Shown: in pieces, positions 33,480 to 40,764 of the stretch
How positions within the stretch are numbered: position 1 is the first letter of the stretch
Layout: every line of letters starts with the position of its first letter
DNA from: Gemmatimonadota bacterium
GTDB taxonomy: Bacteria > Gemmatimonadota > Gemmatimonadetes > Gemmatimonadales > GWC2-71-9
Direction: 5' to 3'
Assembly (NCBI GenBank): GCA_003222115.1
Contig: QHUL01000064.1
Location: 1-44,806 of the forward strand
Length of the DNA stretch: 44,806 nt
Position numbers and translations under genes: made by a program
The notes under the pieces: model-generated
Database searches by the model: none
The model's input: only the letters and a program-made list of their open reading frames with translations
Told to the model about the DNA's origin: nothing

Positions 33480-34909
33480 CAGCGCACGAGCCGCTGCACC
33501 AGGCGGGCGGCCCGGGTCCCCGTGTACTTCTGGCGGTACCAGGCGGCGGCGGTGCGGCTCACGATCTCGCTCATCGTGGGATAGGGGTGGATGAAGCGGG
33601 CGAGCCGCGGCAACGGGAGCCCGAGGCGCATCGCGAGCACGAACTCCATGATCAGCTCCCCCGCCCCGCGTCCCACGATCGTGGCGCCGAGGATCCTTCC
33701 GTTCGGCCGCGTCACGACCTTGCAGAAGCCGGCTGTCGCGCTTTCCCCCTCCACGATCGCGCGGTCGAGCTCGGCGAAGTCGGAGCGGAACACCTGCGGT
33801 CGCTCGCCCGCGGCGGCCGCTTCCTCCACGGTCATCCCGACGCGAGCCACTTCCGGGTCCGTGAACGTCACCCAAGGAACGACCCGGTAGTCCACCGTCA
33901 TCGGGAAGGGCGTGAGTGCGTTCCGCACGACGACCTTCGCCATGTAGTCGGCGACGTGGGTGAACTGCAGCCCGCCGGTGACGTCACCCGCGGCCCAGAT
34001 ACCCGGCGCCGTGGTGGCCAGGCGGTCGTTCACGCGCACGGCCCCCTGGTCCAGCTCGACGCCCGCACGCCCCGGCTCGGCGTCCCGCGTGTTCGGCGTC
34101 CGGCCGGCGGCGACGAAGATCTCGTCGACGGCGATGCGCCGGCCGTCGGCACCGTGGATCGCCTTTTCCTGCCCTTCGCGCGCCACCCGCGTCGCACGGA
34201 AGCCCGTGAGCGCGGTGATCCCCTCCCGGCCGAGCTGCTCTCGAACGTAGCGGCCGACCTCCGGATCCTCCCGCGGCAGGAGCTCGGGCAGCAGCTCGAG
34301 CACCGTCACCTGCGCGCCCAGGCGCGCGTAGGTCTGGGCGAACTCCAGCCCCACGGGCCCGCCGCCGAGCATGGCGATGCGGGGCGGCAGCGCCGGCTGG
34401 TCGAGCGCCGTGACGTGGGTGAGGAAACCGGCCTCCGCGAGCCCCGGGACGGGAGGCGCTGCCGGCACGGAGCCCAGCGCCAGCACGATGCGCTTGGCGC
34501 GCAGGGTGCGGCCGTCCACCTCGACCCGCTCGGGCCCGGCGAGCCGCGCGGGGGAGAGCAGCACATCCACGCCCATCGCCCGGAAGCGCTCGGGGTCGTC
34601 GTGCCGCGCGACGCGGTCCCGGGCGGACCGCATCCAGGAGACGGCATCCGGCCAGGGGGACGAGGGACGTGGGACGGGGGACGGGGCGTGCGGGGACCCT
34701 CCCCCCGTCCCGCGTCCCCAATCCCCCTGTCTTCTCGCGTACGCGATCAGGGCCTTCGAGGGCACGCACCCGGTCCACAGGCAGTCGCCGCCCAGCGCGT
34801 CGCGCTCGACCAAGACGGCCTTCGCGCCCAGCGCCGCCGCCCCGGCGGCCGTGACGAGGCCCGCCGTGCCGCCGCCGACGACAATGATGTCGTGCGAATA
34901 GTCAGTCAC
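33470..34909 (-). CDS. Mercuric reductase/dihydrolipoamide dehydrogenase-like flavoprotein
   Basis: Class I pyridine nucleotide-disulfide oxidoreductase of 479 residues. FAD-binding GGGTAGLVTAAGAAALGAKA, the redox-active pair GGDCLWTGCVPSKAL (Cys-x4-Cys), NADH motif IAMLGGGPVGLEFAQTYARL, the second FAD motif GIWAAGDVTGG, and the dimer domain with YPTMSEIV are present. No N-terminal heavy-metal domain and no C-terminal Cys pair, so MerA activity is unlikely; family members beside VTT genes are of unclear substrate. After SKALIAYARRQGD comes a Gly/Ser/Pro-rich stretch (GRGTGGGSPHAPSPVPRPSS) encoded by an inverted heptamer repeat (34655-34727). Start ATG 34909 overlaps the ilvE stop. Confidence 0.9.
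   Translation of the reverse strand: MTDYSHDIIVVGGGTAGLVTAAGAAALGAKAVLVERDALGGDCLWTGCVPSKALIAYARRQGDWGRGTGGGSPHAPSPVPRPSSPWPDAVSWMRSARDRVARHDDPERFRAMGVDVLLSPARLAGPERVEVDGRTLRAKRIVLALGSVPAAPPVPGLAEAGFLTHVTALDQPALPPRIAMLGGGPVGLEFAQTYARLGAQVTVLELLPELLPREDPEVGRYVREQLGREGITALTGFRATRVAREGQEKAIHGADGRRIAVDEIFVAAGRTPNTRDAEPGRAGVELDQGAVRVNDRLATTAPGIWAAGDVTGGLQFTHVADYMAKVVVRNALTPFPMTVDYRVVPWVTFTDPEVARVGMTVEEAAAAGERPQVFRSDFAELDRAIVEGESATAGFCKVVTRPNGRILGATIVGRGAGELIMEFVLAMRLGLPLPRLARFIHPYPTMSEIVSRTAAAWYRQKYTGTRAARLVQRLVRWWL
34655..34727. repeat. Inverted heptamer repeat inserted in frame within a coding region
   Basis: Left arm 34655-34680 consists of CGNGGGA heptamers (CGAGGGA, CGTGGGA, CGGGGGA). The right arm 34702-34727 is its near reverse complement, 22 of 26 positions matching, with a 21-base loop. 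It lies in the flavoprotein gene just after the redox-active Cys segment and encodes a low-complexity Gly/Ser/Pro insertion without stop codons on the coding strand. Confidence 0.8.
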
Positions 34910-35765
34910 GCTGCGTGACTAACGCCTTGAACCGTTTCGACAGATCTCGGGTGACGGGGCCCGGCACGCCCTTGCCGATCGTGCGGGCATCCAGCTTGGA
35001 CACGCCCACGATTTCGGCGGCGGTGCCGGTGAGGAAGACCTCGTCCGCGGTGTAGAGGTCGTAGCGGTTGAGGGGCAGCTCCTCGACGGCGTAGTTCGCG
35101 TCGCGGGCCAGCTCGATGACCGCGTCGCGCGTGATGCCCTTGAGGATCCCGATGTAGGCGGGGGGGGTCCTGATGGTGCCGTTCATCACGACGAAGAGGT
35201 TCATCCCGCTCGCCTCCGCCACGTACCCGCCGGGATCGAGCATGAGCACCTCGTCCACGCCCGCCGCGATCCCCTCGACCTTGGCGAGGATGTGCGCGAG
35301 GTAATTGAGCGACTTGATGCGCGGCGAGAGGCTCTCGCGGTGCCCGATCGGCGTCGCGGCGGTGAGGGCGGTGAGCCCCTTGTCGTAGCGGTCGGCGGGC
35401 CACAAATGGATCTCGTCCACGATGAGGATGATGGACGGCTTGGGGCACTTGCGCGGATCGAGCCCCAGGTCGCCGGCGCCGCGCGTGACGACGAGGCGGA
35501 TGTAGGCGTCCTCGAGGCCGCTCTTCCGCACCGCCTCCTCGACGAGGCGGCCCATCGCGTCCTTGGCCATCGGGATCTCGAGCCAGATGCCCTTGGCCGA
35601 GGCATAGAGGCGGTCGAGGTGCTGCTGCAGACGGAACACGCGGCGCTTGTAGGCGCGGATGCCTTCGAACACGCCGTCGCCGTACAAGAGCCCGTGGTCG
35701 TAGACCGAGACCGTGGCGCTCGCGCCGTCGCGGTACTGTCCGTCGATCCAGATGGTGGGTGGCAT
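34902..35765 (-). CDS. ilvE: Branched-chain amino acid aminotransferase
   Basis: PLP-dependent class IV aminotransferase of 287 residues, likely last step of Val/Leu/Ile synthesis. It starts MPPTIWIDGQYRDG with ATG 35765. Motifs: SVYDHGLLYGDGVFEGIRAY, YIRLVVTRGAGDLG, PRIKSLNYL with the Schiff-base Lys151, EASGMNLFVV and EVFLTGTAAEIVGV. Both the ilvE (YIRPL-like) and D-amino acid transaminase families share these; the GVFEGIRAY start favours IlvE. A -10-like box ends 10 bases before the ATG, so the mRNA may be leaderless. First gene of the 35765-30741 operon. Confidence 0.92.
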   Translation of the reverse strand: MPPTIWIDGQYRDGASATVSVYDHGLLYGDGVFEGIRAYKRRVFRLQQHLDRLYASAKGIWLEIPMAKDAMGRLVEEAVRKSGLEDAYIRLVVTRGAGDLGLDPRKCPKPSIILIVDEIHLWPADRYDKGLTALTAATPIGHRESLSPRIKSLNYLAHILAKVEGIAAGVDEVLMLDPGGYVAEASGMNLFVVMNGTIRTPPAYIGILKGITRDAVIELARDANYAVEELPLNRYDLYTADEVFLTGTAAEIVGVSKLDARTIGKGVPGPVTRDLSKRFKALVTQRD

Positions 35766-36083
35766 GGTCGAGCGAATATAATACGCGGAGGGGTGACGGC
35801 TCGGCTACGTACGAATGCAACGGTGTTATTGCCCGGGACCGGAAGCGGCTGGTCACGGGGAGTGGGCAAAAACCATCCGGGGCCCGTGGTTCTCTCACTC
35901 TGAAGAGCAGCGAGTCGGGCGCAAACCCGCGATGGCAAACTCCCAGCCCACTCCCCGTGACGCTCGCTCCTGCTCTTGGGCAAGGCCCGTGCCTTAGCCG
36001 CGGCCCTCCGAGGCGTCGGGCGTCGGGGCGAATCGCCTCGAACCTGCGACAAAAGTGTGCGCGGATGCGATAGGGTGGGCACG
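35766..36083. other. Gene-free region between ilvE and tRNA-Lys with a 16-bp inverted repeat
   Basis: No gene is supported in these 318 bases. A perfect 16-bp inverted repeat GTCACGGGGAGTGGGC/GCCCACTCCCCGTGAC occupies 35852-35867 and 35946-35961, with a 78-base centre. Its core GGGGAGTGGG matches the heptamer unit of the element at 20434-20521. The centre contains no open frame or recognisable RNA. Confidence 0.7.
35775..35783 (-). promoter_or_regulatory. -10-like box almost touching the ilvE start codon
   Basis: On the minus strand the stretch TATTATATT at 35783-35775 stands out in GC-rich surroundings. The ilvE ATG is at 35765, so transcription would begin within a few bases of the start codon. 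No matching -35 hexamer is clear at the right distance, and there is no ribosome site. Confidence 0.5.
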
Positions 36084-36156
36084 TGACCCGGGCGGGAATC
36101 GAACCCGCGGCCTGCGGATTAAAAGTCCGCTGCTCTACCAACTGAGCTACCGGGTC
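36084..36156 (-). tRNA. tRNA-Lys (anticodon TTT)
   Basis: A 73-base cloverleaf on the minus strand. The acceptor arm GACCCGG (36156-36150) pairs with CCGGGTC (36091-36085), with discriminator A at 36084. The D-arm is GCTCAGTTGGTAGAGC, the anticodon loop CTTTTAA gives anticodon TTT, and the T-arm is GCGGGTTCGATTCCCGC. CCA is not encoded, so it must be added after transcription. Confidence 0.97.
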
Positions 36157-36201
36157 GGACGGGCGAAAGTTCGCGCGTCGCGAAGCGCCGCACAAGCGCG
36201 G

Positions 36202-36229
36202 TTGACCAGCGCGGGCGCGGGCCTAGCTT
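36202..36229 (+). promoter_or_regulatory. Promoter-like pair before the methyltransferase gene
   Basis: TTGACC at 36202-36207 and TAGCTT at 36224-36229 are 16 bp apart. The ATG of the methyltransferase is at 36241, leaving about 5 bases of leader and no ribosome site. The -35 match is good and the -10 match modest. Confidence 0.4.
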
Positions 36230-36240
36230 TCTACCGCCGC

Positions 36241-37125
36241 ATGTCCCCGAGGGTCGCACCCGTGAGCGCCGACACCCCGATCACGCACGTCTCCGACACC
36301 GCCCGCTGGGTGGCGATGTACCGCGCGTGGGAGTCCGACCGGCCGGACGCCTTGTTCCACGACCCCTACGCGCGGCGCCTCGCGGGCCCGCAAGGCGAGG
36401 CGATCGTGCGGACGATGCCGAAGGCCCGCACCTGGGCTTGGCCGATGGTGGTCCGCACGTGCCTGTTCGACGAGCTGATCCTGCAGGCCATCGAGCGGGA
36501 CGGCGTCGGGACGGTGCTCAACCTCGCCGCGGGCCTCGACGCGCGTCCCTGGCGGCTGCCGCTGTCGCCGGCGCTGCGCTGGATCGACGTGGACCTGCCC
36601 GACATGATCGCCTACAAGAAGCAGCAGATGGCGGGTGAGCGGCCGCGCTGCGCCCTCGAGTACGCCGCGGTCGACCTCGCCGACCGGGCCCGACGGCGCG
36701 CGCTGTTCGCCCAGATCGCGGTCGCTGGCCGGCAAGTGCTCGTGGTGACCGAGGGGTTGCTCATCTACCTCGCCGCCGAGGACGTGGGCGGGCTGGCGGA
36801 TGACCTGCACGCCCATACGGCGCTCCGCTGGTGGCTGATCGACCTCGCGTCTCCCCGCCTGCTGCAGATGATGGCCAAGACGTGGGGGCGCACCCTGGCG
36901 GCCGGGAACGCGCCGTTCCGCTTCGCGCCCGCTGAGGGGACGCGCTTCTTCACGGCGCACGGCTGGCGCGAGGCGGAGTTCCGGTCGACGTGGGACGAGT
37001 CGCTGCGGCTCAAGCGCACCGTGCCGCTCGCGTGGCTGTGGAACTTCATCGGGCGCTTCTACCCGCGCGCCAAGCGCGAAGAGATGCGCCGCATGTCGGG
37101 GACGGTGTTGCTGGAGCGGAGCTGA
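36241..37125 (+). CDS. SAM-dependent methyltransferase, LCMT/TIGR00027 family
   Basis: Class I methyltransferase of 294 residues. The start ATG 36241 excludes upstream frame that is antisense to the tRNA. Motifs: VSDTARWVAMYRAWESDRPD and FHDPYARRLAG at the N-terminus; LNLAAGLDARPWRL (SAM-binding motif I, family form with Asp-Arg); IDVDLPDMIAYK and VVTEGLLIYL. These are the features of the leucine carboxyl methyltransferase-like PF04072 family, whose bacterial members act on mostly unknown small molecules or proteins. It stands alone, with convergent decamer repeats after its stop. Confidence 0.9.
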   Translation: MSPRVAPVSADTPITHVSDTARWVAMYRAWESDRPDALFHDPYARRLAGPQGEAIVRTMPKARTWAWPMVVRTCLFDELILQAIERDGVGTVLNLAAGLDARPWRLPLSPALRWIDVDLPDMIAYKKQQMAGERPRCALEYAAVDLADRARRRALFAQIAVAGRQVLVVTEGLLIYLAAEDVGGLADDLHAHTALRWWLIDLASPRLLQMMAKTWGRTLAAGNAPFRFAPAEGTRFFTAHGWREAEFRSTWDESLRLKRTVPLAWLWNFIGRFYPRAKREEMRRMSGTVLLERS

Positions 37126-37130
37126 CAGCG

Positions 37131-37212
37131 GGAACGGGCGGTAGAAGGCGGTAACAGGCGGGAATCCCTACCGCCCATTACCGCCTGTTACCGCCCTTGC
37201 CGCCCCTACCGC
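37131..37212. repeat. Inverted array of 10-bp units between convergent genes (decamer element 1)
   Basis: The left half (37131-37161) reads as 10-bp steps such as GGTAGAAGGC and GGTAACAGGC. The right half (37167-37212) runs TACCGCCCAT, TACCGCCTGT, TACCGCCCTT, then a shorter and a final unit. A perfect 15-bp pairing joins 37147-37161 with 37181-37195 (GGCGGTAACAGGCGG). It fills the gap between the methyltransferase stop and the receptor stop, so a bidirectional terminator-like role is plausible. Confidence 0.8.
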
Positions 37213-37215
37213 CCT

Positions 37216-40200
37216 TCAGTTGAAGATGTACCGCAGTCCAATCTGCATCCGCCAGCGCGACAACAGGCTCGGGTCGTCGATGAACGTCGTCGCGGGTCCG
37301 GTGAAGTTGAACACCGGTACCGGCGCGGCGGGGTTGGTCGTATCGAACCGCACCAGCTTGAGCGGCGACGTGGCGGCGGCGCTCGCCACTTTCCGCACCC
37401 CCCATGACGAATTCAGCATGTTCAGGAAGTTCAGGATGTCCACACTCAGCTGGAACGTGTGGCGCGTCTCGCCGCCCACCGTGAAGTCCTGCAGAATCCG
37501 GAGATCGACATTGCTGTACCACGGGTTCGACTCGCCGAACCGCTCGGCGATCTGCCCGCGGTGCGAGCCGAGGTAGCCGTCCTGGGCGATGAAGGCGTTG
37601 AGCGCGTCCCACTGCTGCTGGGGCGTGGTGTTGCTGCCGCAGCCGCTCGCGCAGGTATCGAACTCGATCTCGCTCTGGGTCCGGGGAATGTAGATCAGGT
37701 CGTTCCCGCCCTGGCCGTCGCCGTTCACGTCGCCGGAATAGAGGAACGAATAACGGTTGCCCCCCGCGCCCGCGAAGCTGTTCCCCTCGGCGACCTCCAC
37801 GAACGCCCCGATGTGCGTCTTGAAGGTCGGCGACCACGCCTTGCTGTACGTGGCCGATCCAATGATGCGGTGCCGCTGCCCGAACTCGGAGGGGGCCAGC
37901 TCCGGGTTGTTGGGATCGCCCTTCACAGGCTCGTTCTGCCACAGCACGCTCGCGATCTCCGTGGACTTCAGGGCGTTGCGGGCGTCGGTGAAGCTGTACC
38001 CGAGGCTCGCCGACAAGCCGGACGCGAAGATCTTGCGCAGCTGGGCGGTGACGTTGATGGAATGCCCCTTGCTCGTGTTGTCGAGCACGTAGATGCCTGC
38101 ACCATCGGGGGTGAGCTCGCTGCTGCTGGGACCGCCGCCGAATGGACAATCGCCCGCGGTGGTAAACACGCAACCGCCGAAGAACGGCCGGCCGTCGGGC
38201 GTGGCGAGTCTTCCCTGGAGCGGCTTGAGATCGGCGTTCCGCATGACGATCGCGTTGAGGTCCTTCGCATACACGAGCTCGAGGGTCCCGAGCAGGCCCC
38301 ACGGCAGCTGATGATCGATGGCCAAGTCGCTGGTCCACACCTGCGGCCACTTGAAGTTCTGGGCCATGGCGTTGACGTCGAATGACTGCTGCAGGATGGA
38401 CGAGTCTGCACTGGACCCGGTGGGCCGCACTGGTCCGGTCTGCGTGAAAGGATTATACAGGTTCGGATTGGCGCCCGGGTTGGAGATCACGTTGCCGTAC
38501 CACACGAACGGGATGCGGCCCGTGAAGATCCCGCTGCCGCCCCGCACCTGGGTGCGGCGATCGCCCGAGACATTCCAGTTGAAGCCGATGCGCGGCGACC
38601 ACAGGGGGGTCGCACCCGGCAGCTTGCTCTGATCCACGATTGCCGGATCTCGGAATTGGTCCAGCGCCGGCAGCCCGCGCGAGTACGGGTTGTCCACGGG
38701 ACTGGTGAAGTAGAGCGGGAAATCGACCCGCAGCCCGTACGTGAGGTTGAGCCGCTCCGACGCCGGATACTCATCCTGGAGGTAGACGCCCAGCTGCCCG
38801 ATGGAAATGTCCTCGCCCTTGTACGGAGTCCCCAACGCCGGGGTGACATAGCTGTTGAAGTCGAGCGGGGTATAGCCGGGGTTGGTCGGGTCGATGCGGG
38901 ACATGAAGTCGCCCAGCGACGAGAACGTACTCCCGAAGCTCACAGGAGGAGCCGGGAAGAAGAACACGCCGTAGCGGAAGATGTTGAACGAGTTGAAGAA
39001 CGAGAACGCCTCGAAGTTCGCGCCGACCGTGAGGACATGCTTCCCCCGGAACAGGCTGAAGTTGTTCGTGAGCTGCCACACATCCTGATCCAGGATGTTG
39101 TGGATCGAGAACGGCTCGTGGCCGATCGTCGTGTAGGTGACGCTATTATCGCCGACCTCGATCGTCGGGAACGGCTTGCTGAAGGGCTGGCGGAAGTCCC
39201 GGAACCGGTTGTAGCTCGCGAAGAAGCGGTTCGCGAAGCCACGCGAGCGGCTGTTCAGCTCCAGCGCGAACGAGTTCAAATGGTTGTTGATCGCGTAGCC
39301 CGAGTTGTAGAACGGCAGGCTGGTTGCGTTCGGCCCCCGGCCCGTGTTGTTGAAGCTCAGCACGAAGGGGTGCGGCGGCAGATCGCGCTTCGCCTTGAGG
39401 TAGTCCCAGCGGAGCGTCAGGGTGTTGCTCGGGTTGACGTTCCAGTCGAGCTTGGCGATGAGCTTGTCGTTGTCGGTGTGGTGGAGGTATCCCTGATACG
39501 GCCCGGGGTCGTACCCGTAGTCGGAGATCATCAGGCTGCGGATCTTGTCCAGGGTGTCGGCGCTCACGCGCGAAACCCCGAGCGGCAATGTCCCGGTGCA
39601 TGTGGTGGTGCAGGCCACGAAGTCCGACCCGGGGTTGTCGGTCCGCTCGATCTCCCCGTTCACGAAGAAGAACAGCTTGTCGCGGGAGAGCGGTCCGCTG
39701 AACGACGCACCCGCTTGGAGGTAACTCAGGCTCGGGGTGGCAACGATCTGGGAGCCGCGCACCGTGTTGCCGAGCAGGTTCTCGTTGCGCCCGAACGTGT
39801 AAGCCGAGCCGTGAAATTCGTTGGTGCCGCTCTTCGTCACGGTATTCACGTTGGCGCCGGTGAACCCGCCCTGGCGCACGTCGAACGGCGCCACCGAGAC
39901 CTGCACCTGCTCGACCGCATCATAGGGCACCGGCTCGGCGGCGGTCTGCCCGCCCGGCGCCGGATCGTCCAGCCCGAAGGGGTTGTTGAAGTACGAGCCG
40001 TCCACGGAGATGTTGTTGTACAGCCAGTTTCTCCCCGCGAAGCTGTAGTTGCCATCACTCCGCGGATCGATCCGAATCAGGTCGCGCGTGCTGCGCTTGA
40101 CCGACGGCAGCAAGGCCACCTTCTGGGGATCGATGAACGTGGCGGCACCGGTGCGCCCCGCGTTGAGCACCTCATCCTTCTGTGCCGCCGCCTCGACCGC

Positions 40201-40548
40201 CTCCAACTGGATCGCCTGGCCCTGAAGGCGGAAATCGACCTTGAGATCCTGCCCTAGACTGAGGAACAGATTCTCTTCGGTGTGGGCCTTGTAGCCGATG
40301 CGGCTGGCGGTGACCCGATACGGGCCGCCGACTCTCATGTTGGGGATGTTGTACGCCCCGCCCGCCCGGGCGACGGCCCGGTACGCCGTGCTGCTCGGAA
40401 CGTGCACGGCAACGACGTTCGCTTCGGGCAATGGGGCTCCGTCCTGGTCACTCACGGTGCCGCTCATCGCCGCCGTGGTCACGCCTTGCCCCAACAGCAT
40501 CGCCGGCACGCACAGGAACGCGCACAGCACGAGACTGGTCGCCTTCAC
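37216..40548 (-). CDS. Oar-like TonB-dependent outer-membrane protein with CarboxypepD_reg N-domain
   Basis: Outer-membrane protein of 1110 residues. The GTG at 40548 has a strong ribosome site GGGAGG and yields a signal peptide (MKATSLVLCAFLCVPAMLLG). A carboxypeptidase regulatory-like beta domain (SGTVSDQDGAPLPEANVVAV, about 27-110) precedes the plug (TRDLIRIDPRSDG, NNISVDGSYFNNPFGLDDP, GGFTGANVNTVTKSGTNEFH). The barrel follows, with FFVNGEIERTDN and repeated aromatic strands, ending GLRYIFN. Oar-type proteins of this form are linked to protein or peptide transport and surface functions in Myxococcus and are abundant in Gemmatimonadota, Acidobacteriota and Bacteroidota. It is monocistronic by layout. 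Confidence 0.9.
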   Translation of the reverse strand: MKATSLVLCAFLCVPAMLLGQGVTTAAMSGTVSDQDGAPLPEANVVAVHVPSSTAYRAVARAGGAYNIPNMRVGGPYRVTASRIGYKAHTEENLFLSLGQDLKVDFRLQGQAIQLEAVEAAAQKDEVLNAGRTGAATFIDPQKVALLPSVKRSTRDLIRIDPRSDGNYSFAGRNWLYNNISVDGSYFNNPFGLDDPAPGGQTAAEPVPYDAVEQVQVSVAPFDVRQGGFTGANVNTVTKSGTNEFHGSAYTFGRNENLLGNTVRGSQIVATPSLSYLQAGASFSGPLSRDKLFFFVNGEIERTDNPGSDFVACTTTCTGTLPLGVSRVSADTLDKIRSLMISDYGYDPGPYQGYLHHTDNDKLIAKLDWNVNPSNTLTLRWDYLKAKRDLPPHPFVLSFNNTGRGPNATSLPFYNSGYAINNHLNSFALELNSRSRGFANRFFASYNRFRDFRQPFSKPFPTIEVGDNSVTYTTIGHEPFSIHNILDQDVWQLTNNFSLFRGKHVLTVGANFEAFSFFNSFNIFRYGVFFFPAPPVSFGSTFSSLGDFMSRIDPTNPGYTPLDFNSYVTPALGTPYKGEDISIGQLGVYLQDEYPASERLNLTYGLRVDFPLYFTSPVDNPYSRGLPALDQFRDPAIVDQSKLPGATPLWSPRIGFNWNVSGDRRTQVRGGSGIFTGRIPFVWYGNVISNPGANPNLYNPFTQTGPVRPTGSSADSSILQQSFDVNAMAQNFKWPQVWTSDLAIDHQLPWGLLGTLELVYAKDLNAIVMRNADLKPLQGRLATPDGRPFFGGCVFTTAGDCPFGGGPSSSELTPDGAGIYVLDNTSKGHSINVTAQLRKIFASGLSASLGYSFTDARNALKSTEIASVLWQNEPVKGDPNNPELAPSEFGQRHRIIGSATYSKAWSPTFKTHIGAFVEVAEGNSFAGAGGNRYSFLYSGDVNGDGQGGNDLIYIPRTQSEIEFDTCASGCGSNTTPQQQWDALNAFIAQDGYLGSHRGQIAERFGESNPWYSNVDLRILQDFTVGGETRHTFQLSVDILNFLNMLNSSWGVRKVASAAATSPLKLVRFDTTNPAAPVPVFNFTGPATTFIDDPSLLSRWRMQIGLRYIFN

Positions 40549-40670
40549 ACGAGCCTCCCTCGCTTGCGAGTGACGGAAGAGGTCCTGCAACGCACTACGC
40601 GTCTCGACACCGGCAGGGGGTTACAAGGGCGTGCCAGAATTAGCACCCGAACGGGAGAGGCGCAAGCAGG

Positions 40671-40764
40671 CGGTAACCTTCGGGAAAAAGCGCGGGAACG
40701 GCCGGTAACGGGCGGGCCTGGACACCGTACCGCTCGTTACCGCCTATTACCGCCCATTACCGCC
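40671..40764. repeat. Inverted array of 10-bp units ending at the polX start codon (decamer element 2)
   Basis: The right half runs GTTACCGCCT, ATTACCGCCC, ATTACCGCC directly into ATG 40765. The left half (40671-40716) has GGCGGTAAC and GGTAACGGGCGGG, the reverse complements. GGCGGTAAC (40670-40678) pairs exactly with GTTACCGCC at 40736-40744. Unit sequence equals that of the element at 37131-37212. The array replaces any normal ribosome-binding region for polX. Confidence 0.75.

Noticed and set aside
33470-34909. True mercuric reductase MerA
   Set aside because: No N-terminal heavy-metal-binding domain, no C-terminal Cys pair, and no mer genes nearby; only the general flavin disulfide oxidoreductase call is supported.
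36055-36240. N-terminal extension of the methyltransferase frame
   Set aside because: The extension would be translated from DNA complementary to tRNA-Lys and has no similarity to the family; the ATG at 36241 gives the normal N-terminus.
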